16,732 nucleotides of DNA from Clostridia bacterium (GCA_017552165.1 JAFZCF010000177.1:1-16732); one strand, 5' to 3'. Numbered from the stretch's first letter, positions 8,601 to 15,813 are shown. Program-made: numbers and translations. Notes: generated from the sequence alone by a model not told the origin.

Positions 8601-8718
8601 CGGTTCCCCGCCCGCCGTCCGTCATCGTCTGAGTTTCCCGGGGAACGGCGGAGCCGGCGCATCCGCACAATAGCGTCGCGACGGCGATCAGCAGGGACAA
8701 AAACCTGCCGCCCTTCAT
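5689..8718 (-). CDS. Large lipoprotein: binding module fused to a pectate-lyase-like beta-helix
   Basis: The 1009-aa protein has a lipoprotein signal (Cys20 in LLCGC), a Ser/Thr/Asp/Glu-rich linker (about 21-140) of the kind that spans a cell wall, then a beta-rich module (about 150-358) shared with the two membrane-anchored proteins upstream. A short Ig-like segment follows (about 370-440). A right-handed beta-helix starts with KAFGATGNGRADDT (about 452-466) and FPAGIYNI, the usual opening of Pectate_lyase_3 proteins. Its core carries RETIQIEYAHSGAIPP (647-662) and PIGQHGMN (695-702), both conserved in the two paralogues. The C-terminus ends in GYSFAGWDGD, resembling Listeria-Bacteroides (InlB-B-type) repeats. 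Such helices occur in polysaccharide lyases and hydrolases; the exact activity is unknown. The ATG at 8718 overlaps the upstream stop (ATGA), so the two genes are probably translationally coupled. Confidence 0.85.
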   Translation of the reverse strand: MKGGRFLSLLIAVATLLCGCAGSAVPRETQTMTDGGRGTDSTSAVNPSETVKETEISETYESVSDISVTETDGTAPFTDAESNLEETDVSSEVQDTAFQDTDETPGAATETDRPGGPETTDSGHDTGGGSDQPDAPGGILPADVLGVRDYKSELLLGFEPDILPSVSCSGERCSFAIENGAGVSGSAICLISGQNTAEVYISIPESDLSGFDGVMFYADVSGVTPSKNDSTGVAVRLWASDSVGGNDYMWTRNTITPIVMGHDIAAYYLSSGVWEKCDPDIMNGERVQLPERFKGWVYIPFSSYISNVGPEGRPVAGLRSRRINRIMLLTGPYQSVSGNMENGYRIVFDEIMLIKTGDDDGVGNDGSDTIFLGYDEIGISGRTTCSDGGVVSVYPSENGQGLSVSALKNGSVSVTVTDAWGHTASFDAIVKGGRMNSVTVTKKYSEKSAVNVKAFGATGNGRADDTVAIQSAINSLKNSGGTVYFPAGIYNITRLVRCDGIRLVLEGNVSDVKEGYTEKLGKRVANGEFAVIRNTLSAANFILNHDPSGSGRNGVGNITITGGMIDLNGSVPSGSQIVDMTVERPEGSASNTCALVFSNASGLLIDNVIFKDNFNGHAFQLTGCSDVLIKDCLFAGYTATSQNMTTRETIQIEYAHSGAIPPSTYDAGEYYFCRNIEITGCCFTNSDKAGYHPIPIGQHGMNREPNCTGLKITDNLFVNPYCYGIRLLSYADVEISGNRFVSDLPGVGDKSGGTQSFIYIPLNMSDVSYTGKLENGSDAKIVYSYRFEHYGTKNVVISGNEFSLCGGSVFRVLYAQAPQLLSAGAESVSGAYRQKSGSLAGLVYTGFVRVSNRIEGLTFSNNRIDYSGAPQFTDFNLCAVNVCDLEVSGNTTTGYSSFSVSSEGISGLKTSGIVSGSEAKKKVLSTDLTDRFIAIPLTDRYVNVVSDGTARTLTLNADEGIDEITVSVTPEGNAEVSVKCSEGYSFAGWDGDVPGVMSSSLTLTALAEK
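7645..8271 (-). repeat. Shared ~200-aa module, copy in the 1009-aa lipoprotein
   Basis: Residues about 150-358 contain DYMWTRN, DIAAYYL, IMNGERVQLP, RFKGWVYIPFSSY, SNVGPEGRPVAGL, IMLLTGPY and IVFDEI. The closest copy in the window is the one in the 351-aa anchored protein, which shares the NVGPEG-PVAGL segment that the copies in the 525-aa protein lack. Confidence 0.85.
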
Positions 8719-10805
8719 TTTGCCACCGCCGTCAGGACGGTATATCCGGAAACGGTGTTCGTTCCGTCCGCCATTTCTCCGTTTTCATAGAACCAGCCGA
8801 CGAATTCAAATCCGTCCTCCGTCTTTGCCGTCGCGTGACAGTCGCCGTAATGCTTGAAATCCAGTTCAATATCGCTGACCCCGTCGCCGGCCTGCAGGAT
8901 TATTTTGTGCTCTTCTCCGTCGGAAGAGAAAGACGCCGGCCGGGAACCGCTCTGTTCAAGGACAAGGAACGAATCCTTCAAAGACGTGACCACCGTTTTC
9001 GTGACCGCGTCCTTTCCGTTTGTCACCCTCCCGACGACCGCGCCCTGAAATCCCTCGTACGATTTGCTGAATTTACGGTATCCGCTCAGACTGTTGCCCG
9101 AGAAGGTCAGGTTCCTGACGTTTGATATCTCTATTATGTTGTGCCCCCCGGAGGGCGAGCCTCCGAGCGTCACGGTATTGTTGATAAACGAAAAGCCGTC
9201 GATCACGTTCTGCACGGGAAGAAAGCCGGTGTACGGGACCCCGATCAGGGTCTCCTCCTGCTGTCTTATCTGCCCGCTGACGGTCGTCGCTCCTATATCG
9301 TATCGGTTGCCGCTCACGACCATCACCTTGAAGAAGGAGTTGCCCGTTATGCGGAACTCGTTGTTTTCTATCTTTACGTTGTGCGTTCCTCTGTTTTCCC
9401 AGGGGTTGCAGTAGGTTACGGTGATTTCATTTCCCTGCTTCGTCTGCCCCTGATAATAATTCCCGTTGTTGCCGAGATTGCAGAGGATGAAAGTACAGTC
9501 CTCGGCAGAATAGCCGAAGTTCTTTTTTGTCGAAATGAAACTGTTTCCGGTTATTTCGACGTCCTCGTAGCTGAGGAGATGGATGCCGTACAAATACGGG
9601 TTGTCAAATACGTTGTCCGTGATTTTAAGTCCCGTGCAGTTCGGAGCGCCGTTCATGCCGTGCTGTCCGATCGGCACAAGGATATATCCCGCCTTGTCGC
9701 TGCACGTGAAGCAGCAACCGGTTATCTCCACGTTTTTGCAGTGATAATATTCACCGGTTCTGAAAGACGAGGGCGGTATCGCGCCGGAATGCGCGTATTC
9801 TATCTGTATCGTTTCGCGGGTGAGAGTGAGGTCGGACGTGGATCCTTTTTTGTTTGAATGGATCGTAAATCCGGCGAAAAGACAGTTTTTTATCGTGACG
9901 TTCTCGGCTCCGCAGATCTGAAATCCGTGGCCATTATAGCTGTCTTTGAAAATGACGTTCTCGACGGTGAGCCCCGACGCGCAGGAAAAAACGCACGCGC
10001 AGGTGTCTCCCCTGCCGCCGTTTTCGGCGGGACCCGTCATCTCGGAATCTATCTGTTTCCCCGCGACGGTCGCGCCGTTGAGATCGACGACTCCGCCTTT
10101 TATCGTGACGTTGCCCGCGCCGTTCCTGCCGGAGCCGCCGGGATTATGGTTGATCAGAAGATTGTTGACCGTCAGATTGTCGACGAGAACGGCAAACTCT
10201 CCGCCGTTTATACGGGCGGCGAGCTCATTGGTAAAGCCGTCCTTGGCGTCGCCGAGGTCGCCCTGCATGACGACGGACACGTTTTCGCGCAGGATCAGCC
10301 GGTCGATCCTGTATCTGCCCGCAGGAATGTATACCGTCCCGCCGGACTCTCCGAAAGAATCGATCGCCGACTGTATCGCCGCGGTATCGTTGGATCCGCC
10401 GTTTCCGGTCGCTCCGAAAAGTCTTACGTCCGCCGTGTTCTCATCGCCGGGAAACGGTTCAACGGAACAGGAGATAATTTTGCCGTCGGACCCGACCTCG
10501 ACCGAGGCCGACGCGCTGCGCCCGACAAAATCCGTGAAAACGATCTTTGCCTTCCCCGCGGCAAACGCCCTGATTATCGCCGTATCGCCGTCGCGGTTCC
10601 TGACAGCGTCGGCGACCTGAGGGTTATCAGACGCCGTCGTGTCTATCGAAACGCCGAGATTTGTTATGCCGATATAGGCGTTGTCCGTAGGAAGACGGAC
10701 GGTCCCGGTCTCATCGGAGGGATTCTCCACTCCGGAGCATCCGGATAAAAGGAGAACGGGCACGAAAACAAGCGCAAATAAAACAATTATTACCGTTTTT
10801 TTCAT
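8715..10805 (-). CDS. Lipoprotein with pectate-lyase-like right-handed beta-helix (paralogue 2)
   Basis: The 696-aa protein starts with a long hydrophobic signal and lipobox LSGC (Cys23). Residues about 41-105 form a short Ig-like domain ending in FTDFVGRSASASVEV, matched in the next paralogue by ITDYWGRTGELEV. The beta-helix begins with RLFGATGNGGSNDT (about 128-141) and YIPAGRYRI, carries NGHGFQICGAENVTI, ETIQIEYAHSGAIPP (331-345), GCCFTCSDKAGY and PIGQHGMNGAPNCTG, and ends with a GFEFVGWFYENG motif like the InlB-B repeat. It lacks the extra binding module of the 1009-aa paralogue. The conserved Glu, Asp and His in the central rungs could form an active site or ligand cleft. The ATG at 10805 follows AAAGGGGAA, 21 bp after the previous gene. 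Surface polysaccharide binding or cleavage is likely; the substrate is unknown. Confidence 0.85.
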   Translation of the reverse strand: MKKTVIIVLFALVFVPVLLLSGCSGVENPSDETGTVRLPTDNAYIGITNLGVSIDTTASDNPQVADAVRNRDGDTAIIRAFAAGKAKIVFTDFVGRSASASVEVGSDGKIISCSVEPFPGDENTADVRLFGATGNGGSNDTAAIQSAIDSFGESGGTVYIPAGRYRIDRLILRENVSVVMQGDLGDAKDGFTNELAARINGGEFAVLVDNLTVNNLLINHNPGGSGRNGAGNVTIKGGVVDLNGATVAGKQIDSEMTGPAENGGRGDTCACVFSCASGLTVENVIFKDSYNGHGFQICGAENVTIKNCLFAGFTIHSNKKGSTSDLTLTRETIQIEYAHSGAIPPSSFRTGEYYHCKNVEITGCCFTCSDKAGYILVPIGQHGMNGAPNCTGLKITDNVFDNPYLYGIHLLSYEDVEITGNSFISTKKNFGYSAEDCTFILCNLGNNGNYYQGQTKQGNEITVTYCNPWENRGTHNVKIENNEFRITGNSFFKVMVVSGNRYDIGATTVSGQIRQQEETLIGVPYTGFLPVQNVIDGFSFINNTVTLGGSPSGGHNIIEISNVRNLTFSGNSLSGYRKFSKSYEGFQGAVVGRVTNGKDAVTKTVVTSLKDSFLVLEQSGSRPASFSSDGEEHKIILQAGDGVSDIELDFKHYGDCHATAKTEDGFEFVGWFYENGEMADGTNTVSGYTVLTAVAK

Positions 10806-10826
10806 TGCCCGTTCCCCTTTTTTTGT

Positions 10827-12914
10827 TTATTTTGATGATGTCGCCGTCAGAGTGACGTCCGAGCCGAGCTTGTTAACCTTCCCGGGCTCGACATGCGCGC
10901 CGTCCGATTCCCATCCGGCGAAGGTGTATCCGTCTTTCATAACGGCAGTTGCCAAAAGATGCCCGTCCTTGAAAGTGAACTCGATTTTCTGTACTCCGTC
11001 GTCCGCTTTGAGGACTATGTTCCTTGCCGACCCGTCGGAGGCGAGGACTATGTTGTCGCTTCCGGGAATATACAGCGTTACCTTTTTGTCCGTAAGCGAC
11101 GTGCTGATCGTGCGCGTTTTGGCGTCGTTGCCGTTTATCACGCCCGACAGGCTGAGCCCGTTGACCCCGTCAGCGGAATCGGTGAACTTTGAATAACCGC
11201 TTACGCTGTTGTCCTCATACAGGAAATTCCGGACAAACTTGACCTGCATCCAGTTTTTCGCGTCGGCGGGCTTTCCGCCGAATTTCACGGTATTTCCTTC
11301 GAACGAAAGGCCGTCTATGACGTTCGATACGGGAAGCAGTCCGGTGAATTTTTCGCCGTAAATCTGCCCTTCCGCCTGTCTGATCTGATCTTCAACGCTC
11401 TTTGCCCCTATATCGAGGGAGTTCGAGGCAGCTATCATGACTTTGAAATACGACCCCTTGCATATCTCGAAGGTGTTGCTTTCGATGACGACATTTTTAG
11501 TCCCGTCCTGCTCCCATCCGTTGCAGAACATGATGCTCGTCGTCTTGCCGTCCTGACGCGTTCCGTCGTATTTTTTGTCACCGTTCTGAAGCGGAAGATA
11601 GATCATCGCGCACATTTTGGCGTTATATCCCGTCGAAGCGATAGATGAAACGAACAGATTGTTCCTGATCTCTACGTCGTGATAGCAAAGCAGACGCATA
11701 CCGTAAATGTACGGATTGTCGAACACGTTGTCGGTGATCTTCATCCCCGTGCAGTTGGGTCTGCCGTTCATTCCGTGCTGACCTATCGGGATAGCGTGAT
11801 ATCCCGCCTTGTCGCTTTTTGTAAAGCAGCAGCCGGTTATCTCGAAATTGTGGCAGAAATAGTATTCTCCTTCCTCGTAGAAGGTCGGAGGGATCGCACC
11901 GCTGTGAGCGTATTCGACCTGAATGGTCTCGCGGTTTGTCACGACGTCGCTCGAGGACGTTGAGCCCTTGACTTCGCTCAGCAAAACGTATCCCGCGAAA
12001 AGGCAGTCCTTTATGAGTATGTCGTCGGCTCCCGTAATCTGGAAGGCGTGGCCGTTGTAAATGTCCTTGACCACGACGTTTTCAAAGCGGAGACCGCTCG
12101 CGTTGGCGAAGATCATGCAGTTGCTTTTCGTCTTGCCGACGGCGGGGCCCTTCTGATCTACGTCGATCTGACCGTATCCCTCGATATACCCCTCCATGTC
12201 AAAGACACCGCCGTGGATGGAGATGTTACCCTTGCCTTCCCTTCCGGGACCTGAGGGATCGCAATTCTGGAAAGCGGGCGCGATGAGAACGGCGAATTCC
12301 CCGTTTTCTATACTGCTCTTCAGTTCGTCGGTATATCCGTCTTTGACGTTTTCCACCGATCCCTGGAGCTCCATGCTGATATTCTCGCCGACCGTTATGC
12401 TGCTGTTGATCTTATATCTCCCGGCGGGGATATAGAGCGTTCCGCCGCCGTTCTTCCCGAGTTCGGCGATGGCTTGCTGAAGCACCTCGGCATCGCTCGC
12501 GCCGCCGCTTCCGGAGGCGCCGTAGGCGCGGAGGTCGATGCCGCCCTCGGGCTTTGACAGGACTTTGGTCTCCGTGATCTGACATTTCGAGTCGACGGTG
12601 ACCTCGAGCTCGCCGGTACGTCCCCAGTAATCTGTTATCGTTATGACAGCTTTTCCGGGATTGTACGCCCTGACGACGATGCCCGTCGTCTCGCTTTTTG
12701 TGACGACGGCGTCGGCGACGCGTCTTGCCGAGCTTTTGAAGGAATACGCGGACATTCCGAGATCGGTATATCTAACCGTCTTTGCGTCGTTGGCGACGAG
12801 ATCCGAATAATCTTCGGTTTCGCCGGTAACTGCGCCCGTGCCGCCGCCTGAGCAGGCGGAAAGCACAACGGCCAGCACCGCAAGAAGAGCGGCGCAAAAA
12901 ATTATTTTTTTCAT
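10827..12914 (-). CDS. Lipoprotein with pectate-lyase-like right-handed beta-helix (paralogue 1)
   Basis: Read from the ATG at 12914, the protein is 695 aa with lipobox LSAC (Cys21). A TTG three codons upstream is the alternative start. An N-terminal Ig-like domain (about 48-108) precedes the helix, which opens with RAYGASGSGGASDA (about 129-142) and YIPAGRYKI. The core holds NGHAFQITGADDILIKDC, RETIQVEYAHSGAIPP (328-343), GCCFTKSDKAGY and PIGQHGMNGRPNCTG. The C-terminus has GYTFAGWESDG. Architecture and length match the next gene, so the pair arose by tandem duplication. No Shine-Dalgarno sequence is visible, and a strong hairpin ends 11 nt before the ATG, so expression may be lower than that of the anchored protein upstream. 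It is likely a cell-surface glycan-active or glycan-binding protein; catalysis is unproven. Confidence 0.85.
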   Translation of the reverse strand: MKKIIFCAALLAVLAVVLSACSGGGTGAVTGETEDYSDLVANDAKTVRYTDLGMSAYSFKSSARRVADAVVTKSETTGIVVRAYNPGKAVITITDYWGRTGELEVTVDSKCQITETKVLSKPEGGIDLRAYGASGSGGASDAEVLQQAIAELGKNGGGTLYIPAGRYKINSSITVGENISMELQGSVENVKDGYTDELKSSIENGEFAVLIAPAFQNCDPSGPGREGKGNISIHGGVFDMEGYIEGYGQIDVDQKGPAVGKTKSNCMIFANASGLRFENVVVKDIYNGHAFQITGADDILIKDCLFAGYVLLSEVKGSTSSSDVVTNRETIQVEYAHSGAIPPTFYEEGEYYFCHNFEITGCCFTKSDKAGYHAIPIGQHGMNGRPNCTGMKITDNVFDNPYIYGMRLLCYHDVEIRNNLFVSSIASTGYNAKMCAMIYLPLQNGDKKYDGTRQDGKTTSIMFCNGWEQDGTKNVVIESNTFEICKGSYFKVMIAASNSLDIGAKSVEDQIRQAEGQIYGEKFTGLLPVSNVIDGLSFEGNTVKFGGKPADAKNWMQVKFVRNFLYEDNSVSGYSKFTDSADGVNGLSLSGVINGNDAKTRTISTSLTDKKVTLYIPGSDNIVLASDGSARNIVLKADDGVQKIEFTFKDGHLLATAVMKDGYTFAGWESDGAHVEPGKVNKLGSDVTLTATSSK

Positions 12915-12925
12915 TTCAATCAAAG

Positions 12926-12961
12926 ACCGGACACGCCGACACGTCAGTCGGCATGTCCGGT
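12926..12961 (-). terminator. Strong intergenic hairpin, possible attenuating terminator
   Basis: In the 76-bp gap after the 351-aa protein gene, the arms at 12926-12940 and 12947-12961 pair over 15 bp on the minus-strand RNA, with one G-U pair and a 6-nt loop. The sequence after the stem is CTTTGATTGAA, only weakly U-rich, and the ATG of the beta-helix gene follows 11 nt later. It may stop part of the transcription, protect the upstream mRNA, or hinder translation of the following gene. Confidence 0.55.
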
Positions 12962-12990
12962 GATAAGGTCTCAGTTGTGATTACCGTACT

Positions 12991-14046
12991 TTATTTTTTC
13001 TTTTTTGAAAGTACAACCGCAATTATGACACCGGCAACTACAACAACTCCGGCGATTATACCGATAATGAGACCGGTATTGGATTTGCCTTCGTCCTCTC
13101 CCGTTGCCTTGGTCGAGGCGTCGGTTCCGGGGGTCTGCTTCTGAGTGTCGTCGCCTTTCTTTGCGGTGGTATCGTCATTCTCCGCAAAGGGATCGAATTC
13201 GGTCTCGGAGTCGGAACCGACAGGGGTCTGCTCGGTCTCGCTGTCCTCGTCCTCTTCTCCGCGCGCCTCCTTAAGGGCGGCCTCGAGGCCTTCCTGCGCC
13301 ACGCCGAGTTTTACAAGCTGAAGCTCGTCGAACACTATTATCTGATCTTTTGTAAAGTTGCCTTCATCGTCCTTGAAGCTATACGGTCCGGTAAGGAGCA
13401 TGAACTTGTTCACGGCGTCCTCTCCGTAAAGTCCGGCAACCGGCTTGCCCTCGGGTCCTACGTTCGTGATGTAGCTCGTGAACGGGATGTAGACCCAACC
13501 CTTGAATCCCTTCGGAAGCTGATTGCGCTCGCCGTTCATTATCGAGGGATCGGTGGCGATCCATTCGCCGTCCTGGAGATAGTATGCTATGATCTCGAAA
13601 TCTTCAACGATGGGCTCAACGGTGTTGCGGGTCCACATATAGTCGTTGCCGCCGGCCGTATAAAGCGACCAGATACGTACGCCTATACCGACCGCGTCGT
13701 TCTTGCTCGGTCTGCATCCGCTGATGTCGACCCAGATGAGAAGTCCGTCGTATCCGCGGAAATCCATTTCCTCGGACATCTTGAAGGTGGTCTCGGAAGT
13801 GTTTTCGCCCGACGTGAACTGAAGTGCCTTGCCGGAAGCTCCGATTCCGTCGACAAGTTCGATCGTGCATCTTCCCGCCGGAACCTGAGCTCTCGTCCCG
13901 AGATCTTCGAAGTTCTCGATCATCGTGACAGCGTAAGTGCTCTCACCTTTGATGTTCGCCGGGAGCGCCTCGTCCGCGAACGCGGATATACCGAGGAGCA
14001 ATGCAACGGCCATCGCGACGGCTGCAACTGTCAGAATCTTTTTCAT
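12991..14046 (-). CDS. Secreted, membrane-anchored surface protein with one shared binding module
   Basis: The 351-aa protein has a classical signal peptide (cleavage likely after AFA, residue 24). A beta-rich module covers about 40-248, with NDYMWTRN, IIAYYL, IMNGERNQLP, GFKGWVYIPFTSY, NKFMLLTGPY and IVFDELQLVKLG. A very acidic Asp/Glu/Thr-rich linker follows (about 250-322), then SNTG, a hydrophobic helix (about 326-346) and a KKKK tail. The end resembles a sortase signal without the usual LPxTG, so it may simply stay in the membrane. The domain pattern suggests a ligand-binding protein held at the cell surface. I do not recognise the module as a named family. The ATG at 14046 follows AAAGGAGG by nine bases, a near-ideal ribosome site suggesting high expression. 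The gene starts 51 bp after the 525-aa paralogue. Confidence 0.8.
   Translation of the reverse strand: MKKILTVAAVAMAVALLLGISAFADEALPANIKGESTYAVTMIENFEDLGTRAQVPAGRCTIELVDGIGASGKALQFTSGENTSETTFKMSEEMDFRGYDGLLIWVDISGCRPSKNDAVGIGVRIWSLYTAGGNDYMWTRNTVEPIVEDFEIIAYYLQDGEWIATDPSIMNGERNQLPKGFKGWVYIPFTSYITNVGPEGKPVAGLYGEDAVNKFMLLTGPYSFKDDEGNFTKDQIIVFDELQLVKLGVAQEGLEAALKEARGEEDEDSETEQTPVGSDSETEFDPFAENDDTTAKKGDDTQKQTPGTDASTKATGEDEGKSNTGLIIGIIAGVVVVAGVIIAVVLSKKKK
13303..13929 (-). repeat. Shared ~200-aa module, copy in the 351-aa anchored protein
   Basis: Residues about 40-248. It holds all the hallmark blocks in the same order as the other copies and is the only folded domain of this protein, so it must be an independently stable unit. 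Confidence 0.85.
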
Positions 14047-14097
14047 TTAAAAAATCCTCCTTTTCACTTTTTATTTTTGCTGAGAGAGAAATCCCGC

Positions 14098-15675
14098 TCA
14101 GTCTTCTTTTTTGCGTTTTCCGGTAACGGAGATCGTCACACCGGCGCATACGAGCGCGACCGTGGAGACGATCACGCCGACCGCAAGGCTGTCGCCCGTG
14201 CTTGCGCTGCCGCCGAGCTTTACGAGCTGAATCTCGTCAAATACGACGTCTCCGCCGTCAGCGGTCTTGTACGGGCCGCTGAGGAGCATGAGCTTGTTGA
14301 CCGCCTTGGCGCTGTCGGAAAGGCCTGCAACTCCCTCTTTTGTCGAGAGATAGCTCTTGAACGGGATGTAGACCCAGCCCTTGAAGCCCTCGGGAAGCTG
14401 AACGCGCTCGCCGTTCATTATCGACTCGTCGCATTCATGCCAATTCTCGCCGTCAAAATAGTAGGCGTGAACGTGGAAACCGTCGACCGCGGGCTCAGTC
14501 TGATCTATCCTGTTTCTCGTCCAGATCGTGCCGCCGCCCTCGGGAGAGAATCTGACGGCGACGCCGGTCGCGTTGTTCTTGTTGACCTTCACACCGCTTA
14601 CGTCCGCCCAGAAGAGGACGCCGGAATACTGCGTAAGGTCGACGCTCTCGCCGAGCGTGAATGTCGCCTCGCATGTATTGGAGCCGGTAGTGAGCACTCC
14701 GGCGTTGCCGGAAATGCCGACCTTCTTCTGGCTGAACGTGCACCTGTCGCCGGATATGCTGATGCTGTCGGAAGCAATCGTGCTGTCGAATGTGAGGAGC
14801 TTCGTGCGGCTGTAATAAGATTTGAGGATCTTTCTCGGACGGCCGTCGCTGTAGGTCGCCGGCTCCGGCGTCGGGGTAACGGGAGTGTCGCCGCCCTCCG
14901 ACGGGTCGCCGGAGGAAGCGCCGAACTTGGCAAATCCGATACTGTCGACGACTATCTTGTTATCATCGGCAGCGGTATAACCGCCGGTGAGAACCATGAT
15001 CTTCGTGACGTTCGTGTTGTAGAATCCCTTAACGGGATACTTGTTCGTGTCATTGTCGATTTTGGTGGTATTATAGCTCGAGAACGGGATGTAGATCCAG
15101 CCCTTGAAGCCGCCGGGGAATATGAAACGCTCGCCGTCGCCGGTACTCTTGTCAAGAGTATGAGTGCCGTCGTACACAAGCGACGTCTTCGACCAGTCGG
15201 AGCCGTCAGCGGAATAATACGCGTCTATGTCGTAATTGAGATACGAGCCGTCGGCAAGTTTGTTCGTGTCGCGTGTCCAGACGTATCCGGTGATGCCCTC
15301 GGTATAGATCCTGACGCCTAAATAGCATTTGGTATATTCGGGCTCGGCGTTGACGCCCCAAGTGGGGTTGCTGAGATCAACGTGCAGAAGCACGCCGTCG
15401 TAGCCGCTGATATCGGTCACGCTCGGAAGGGTCGCCGTACCCTCGTTGTATGTTGTCCCGCATTCGATCTCGATCTGACCGTTGCGGATCCCGGAGAAAT
15501 CGCTGTCCTTTTTCTGCGCCCACGTGCTGACCTTGCTGAGATCTATCTCAGTATAGGTCCCGACGTTATTGCCGTTTATTGACGACGGAGCGGCATTCGC
15601 AAGAACCGCGAACACGCCCATCATCATCGCGACGGCGCATATGACGGAAACGGTTTTGAAAATGTTTCTTTTCAT
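14098..15675 (-). CDS. Secreted, membrane-anchored surface protein with two tandem binding modules
   Basis: The 525-aa protein has a signal peptide (cleavage near residue 28-29, after ANA or NAA). Two related beta-rich modules follow, at about 42-252 and 282-488, joined by a Gly/Pro/Thr-rich linker (PVTPTPEP). Module 2 keeps the full pattern (IWTRN, HAYYFDG, IMNGERVQLP, GFKGWVYIPFKSY, NKLMLLSGPY, VVFDEIQLVKLG). Module 1 has diverged (YVWTRD, GERFIFPGGFKGWIYIPFSSY, TKIMVLTGGY) and lacks the IMNGER form. The C-terminus is STGDS, a hydrophobic helix and KRKKED, like a sortase signal missing the Pro of LPxTG. The likely role is binding a glycan or partner protein at the cell surface. The ATG at 15675 follows AAGGAGG by six bases. 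The 138-bp leader upstream is rich in hairpins. Confidence 0.8.
   Translation of the reverse strand: MKRNIFKTVSVICAVAMMMGVFAVLANAAPSSINGNNVGTYTEIDLSKVSTWAQKKDSDFSGIRNGQIEIECGTTYNEGTATLPSVTDISGYDGVLLHVDLSNPTWGVNAEPEYTKCYLGVRIYTEGITGYVWTRDTNKLADGSYLNYDIDAYYSADGSDWSKTSLVYDGTHTLDKSTGDGERFIFPGGFKGWIYIPFSSYNTTKIDNDTNKYPVKGFYNTNVTKIMVLTGGYTAADDNKIVVDSIGFAKFGASSGDPSEGGDTPVTPTPEPATYSDGRPRKILKSYYSRTKLLTFDSTIASDSISISGDRCTFSQKKVGISGNAGVLTTGSNTCEATFTLGESVDLTQYSGVLFWADVSGVKVNKNNATGVAVRFSPEGGGTIWTRNRIDQTEPAVDGFHVHAYYFDGENWHECDESIMNGERVQLPEGFKGWVYIPFKSYLSTKEGVAGLSDSAKAVNKLMLLSGPYKTADGGDVVFDEIQLVKLGGSASTGDSLAVGVIVSTVALVCAGVTISVTGKRKKED
14212..14832 (-). repeat. Shared ~200-aa module, second copy in the 525-aa protein
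   Basis: Residues about 282-488. The NGERVQLP-GFKGWVYIPF block is nearly identical to the copies in the other two proteins. It has a shorter loop than the 351-aa copy where that protein has NVGPEGKPVAGL (here STKEGVAGL). Confidence 0.85.
14920..15552 (-). repeat. Shared ~200-aa module, divergent first copy in the 525-aa protein
   Basis: Residues about 42-252. It keeps GYDGVLLHVD, GYVWTRD, DAYYS, GERF, GGFKGWIYIPFSSY and KIMVLTGGY but differs elsewhere, with an insertion before GER. This points to an older duplication or different ligand specificity. Confidence 0.75.
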
Positions 15676-15813
15676 TTCAAACCTCCTTGGAGATTTTTTG
15701 TTTTATGCACGGAAATCTCCGTGCGGGTTGAGCATCGTTCTGCTCGCCGCGGGTCGGAAATCGGCCCGCGGCGTTCTGTTTGTAAGGTTATTGCTCGAAA
15801 CCGCGATTGCCCG
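15676..15813 (-). promoter_or_regulatory. Hairpin-rich leader between the 64-aa gene and the 525-aa surface protein gene
   Basis: Three stems follow one another on the minus strand. The first is a perfect 9-bp GC stem (15745-15753 with 15765-15773). The second is a 5-bp stem (15730-15734 with 15741-15745). The third is a 7-bp stem (15707-15713 with 15718-15724). None is followed by a U-run. GGAGATTT (15720 to 15713) in the third stem can instead pair over 8 bp with AAATCTCC (15696 to 15689), next to the ribosome site, so two exclusive folds are possible. I see no convincing promoter here. Confidence 0.4.

Noticed and set aside
9858..10748. A 296-codon open frame on the plus strand
   Set aside because: It is the complement of the second beta-helix gene, rich in Arg and Asp without domain signatures.
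5689..12914. The three beta-helix genes as phage tail-spike genes
   Set aside because: All three have lipoprotein signal peptides and sit among signal-peptide and sugar-metabolism genes, with no phage genes nearby.
14077..15321. A 414-codon open frame on the plus strand
   Set aside because: It lies opposite the 525-aa surface protein, whose signal peptide, domains and ribosome site are clear. The antisense protein has no motifs.
14098..15675. Tandem DNA repeat or CRISPR-like array in the surface protein genes
   Set aside because: The repetition is at the protein-module level, about 600 bp per unit and diverged, not short direct repeats with spacers.
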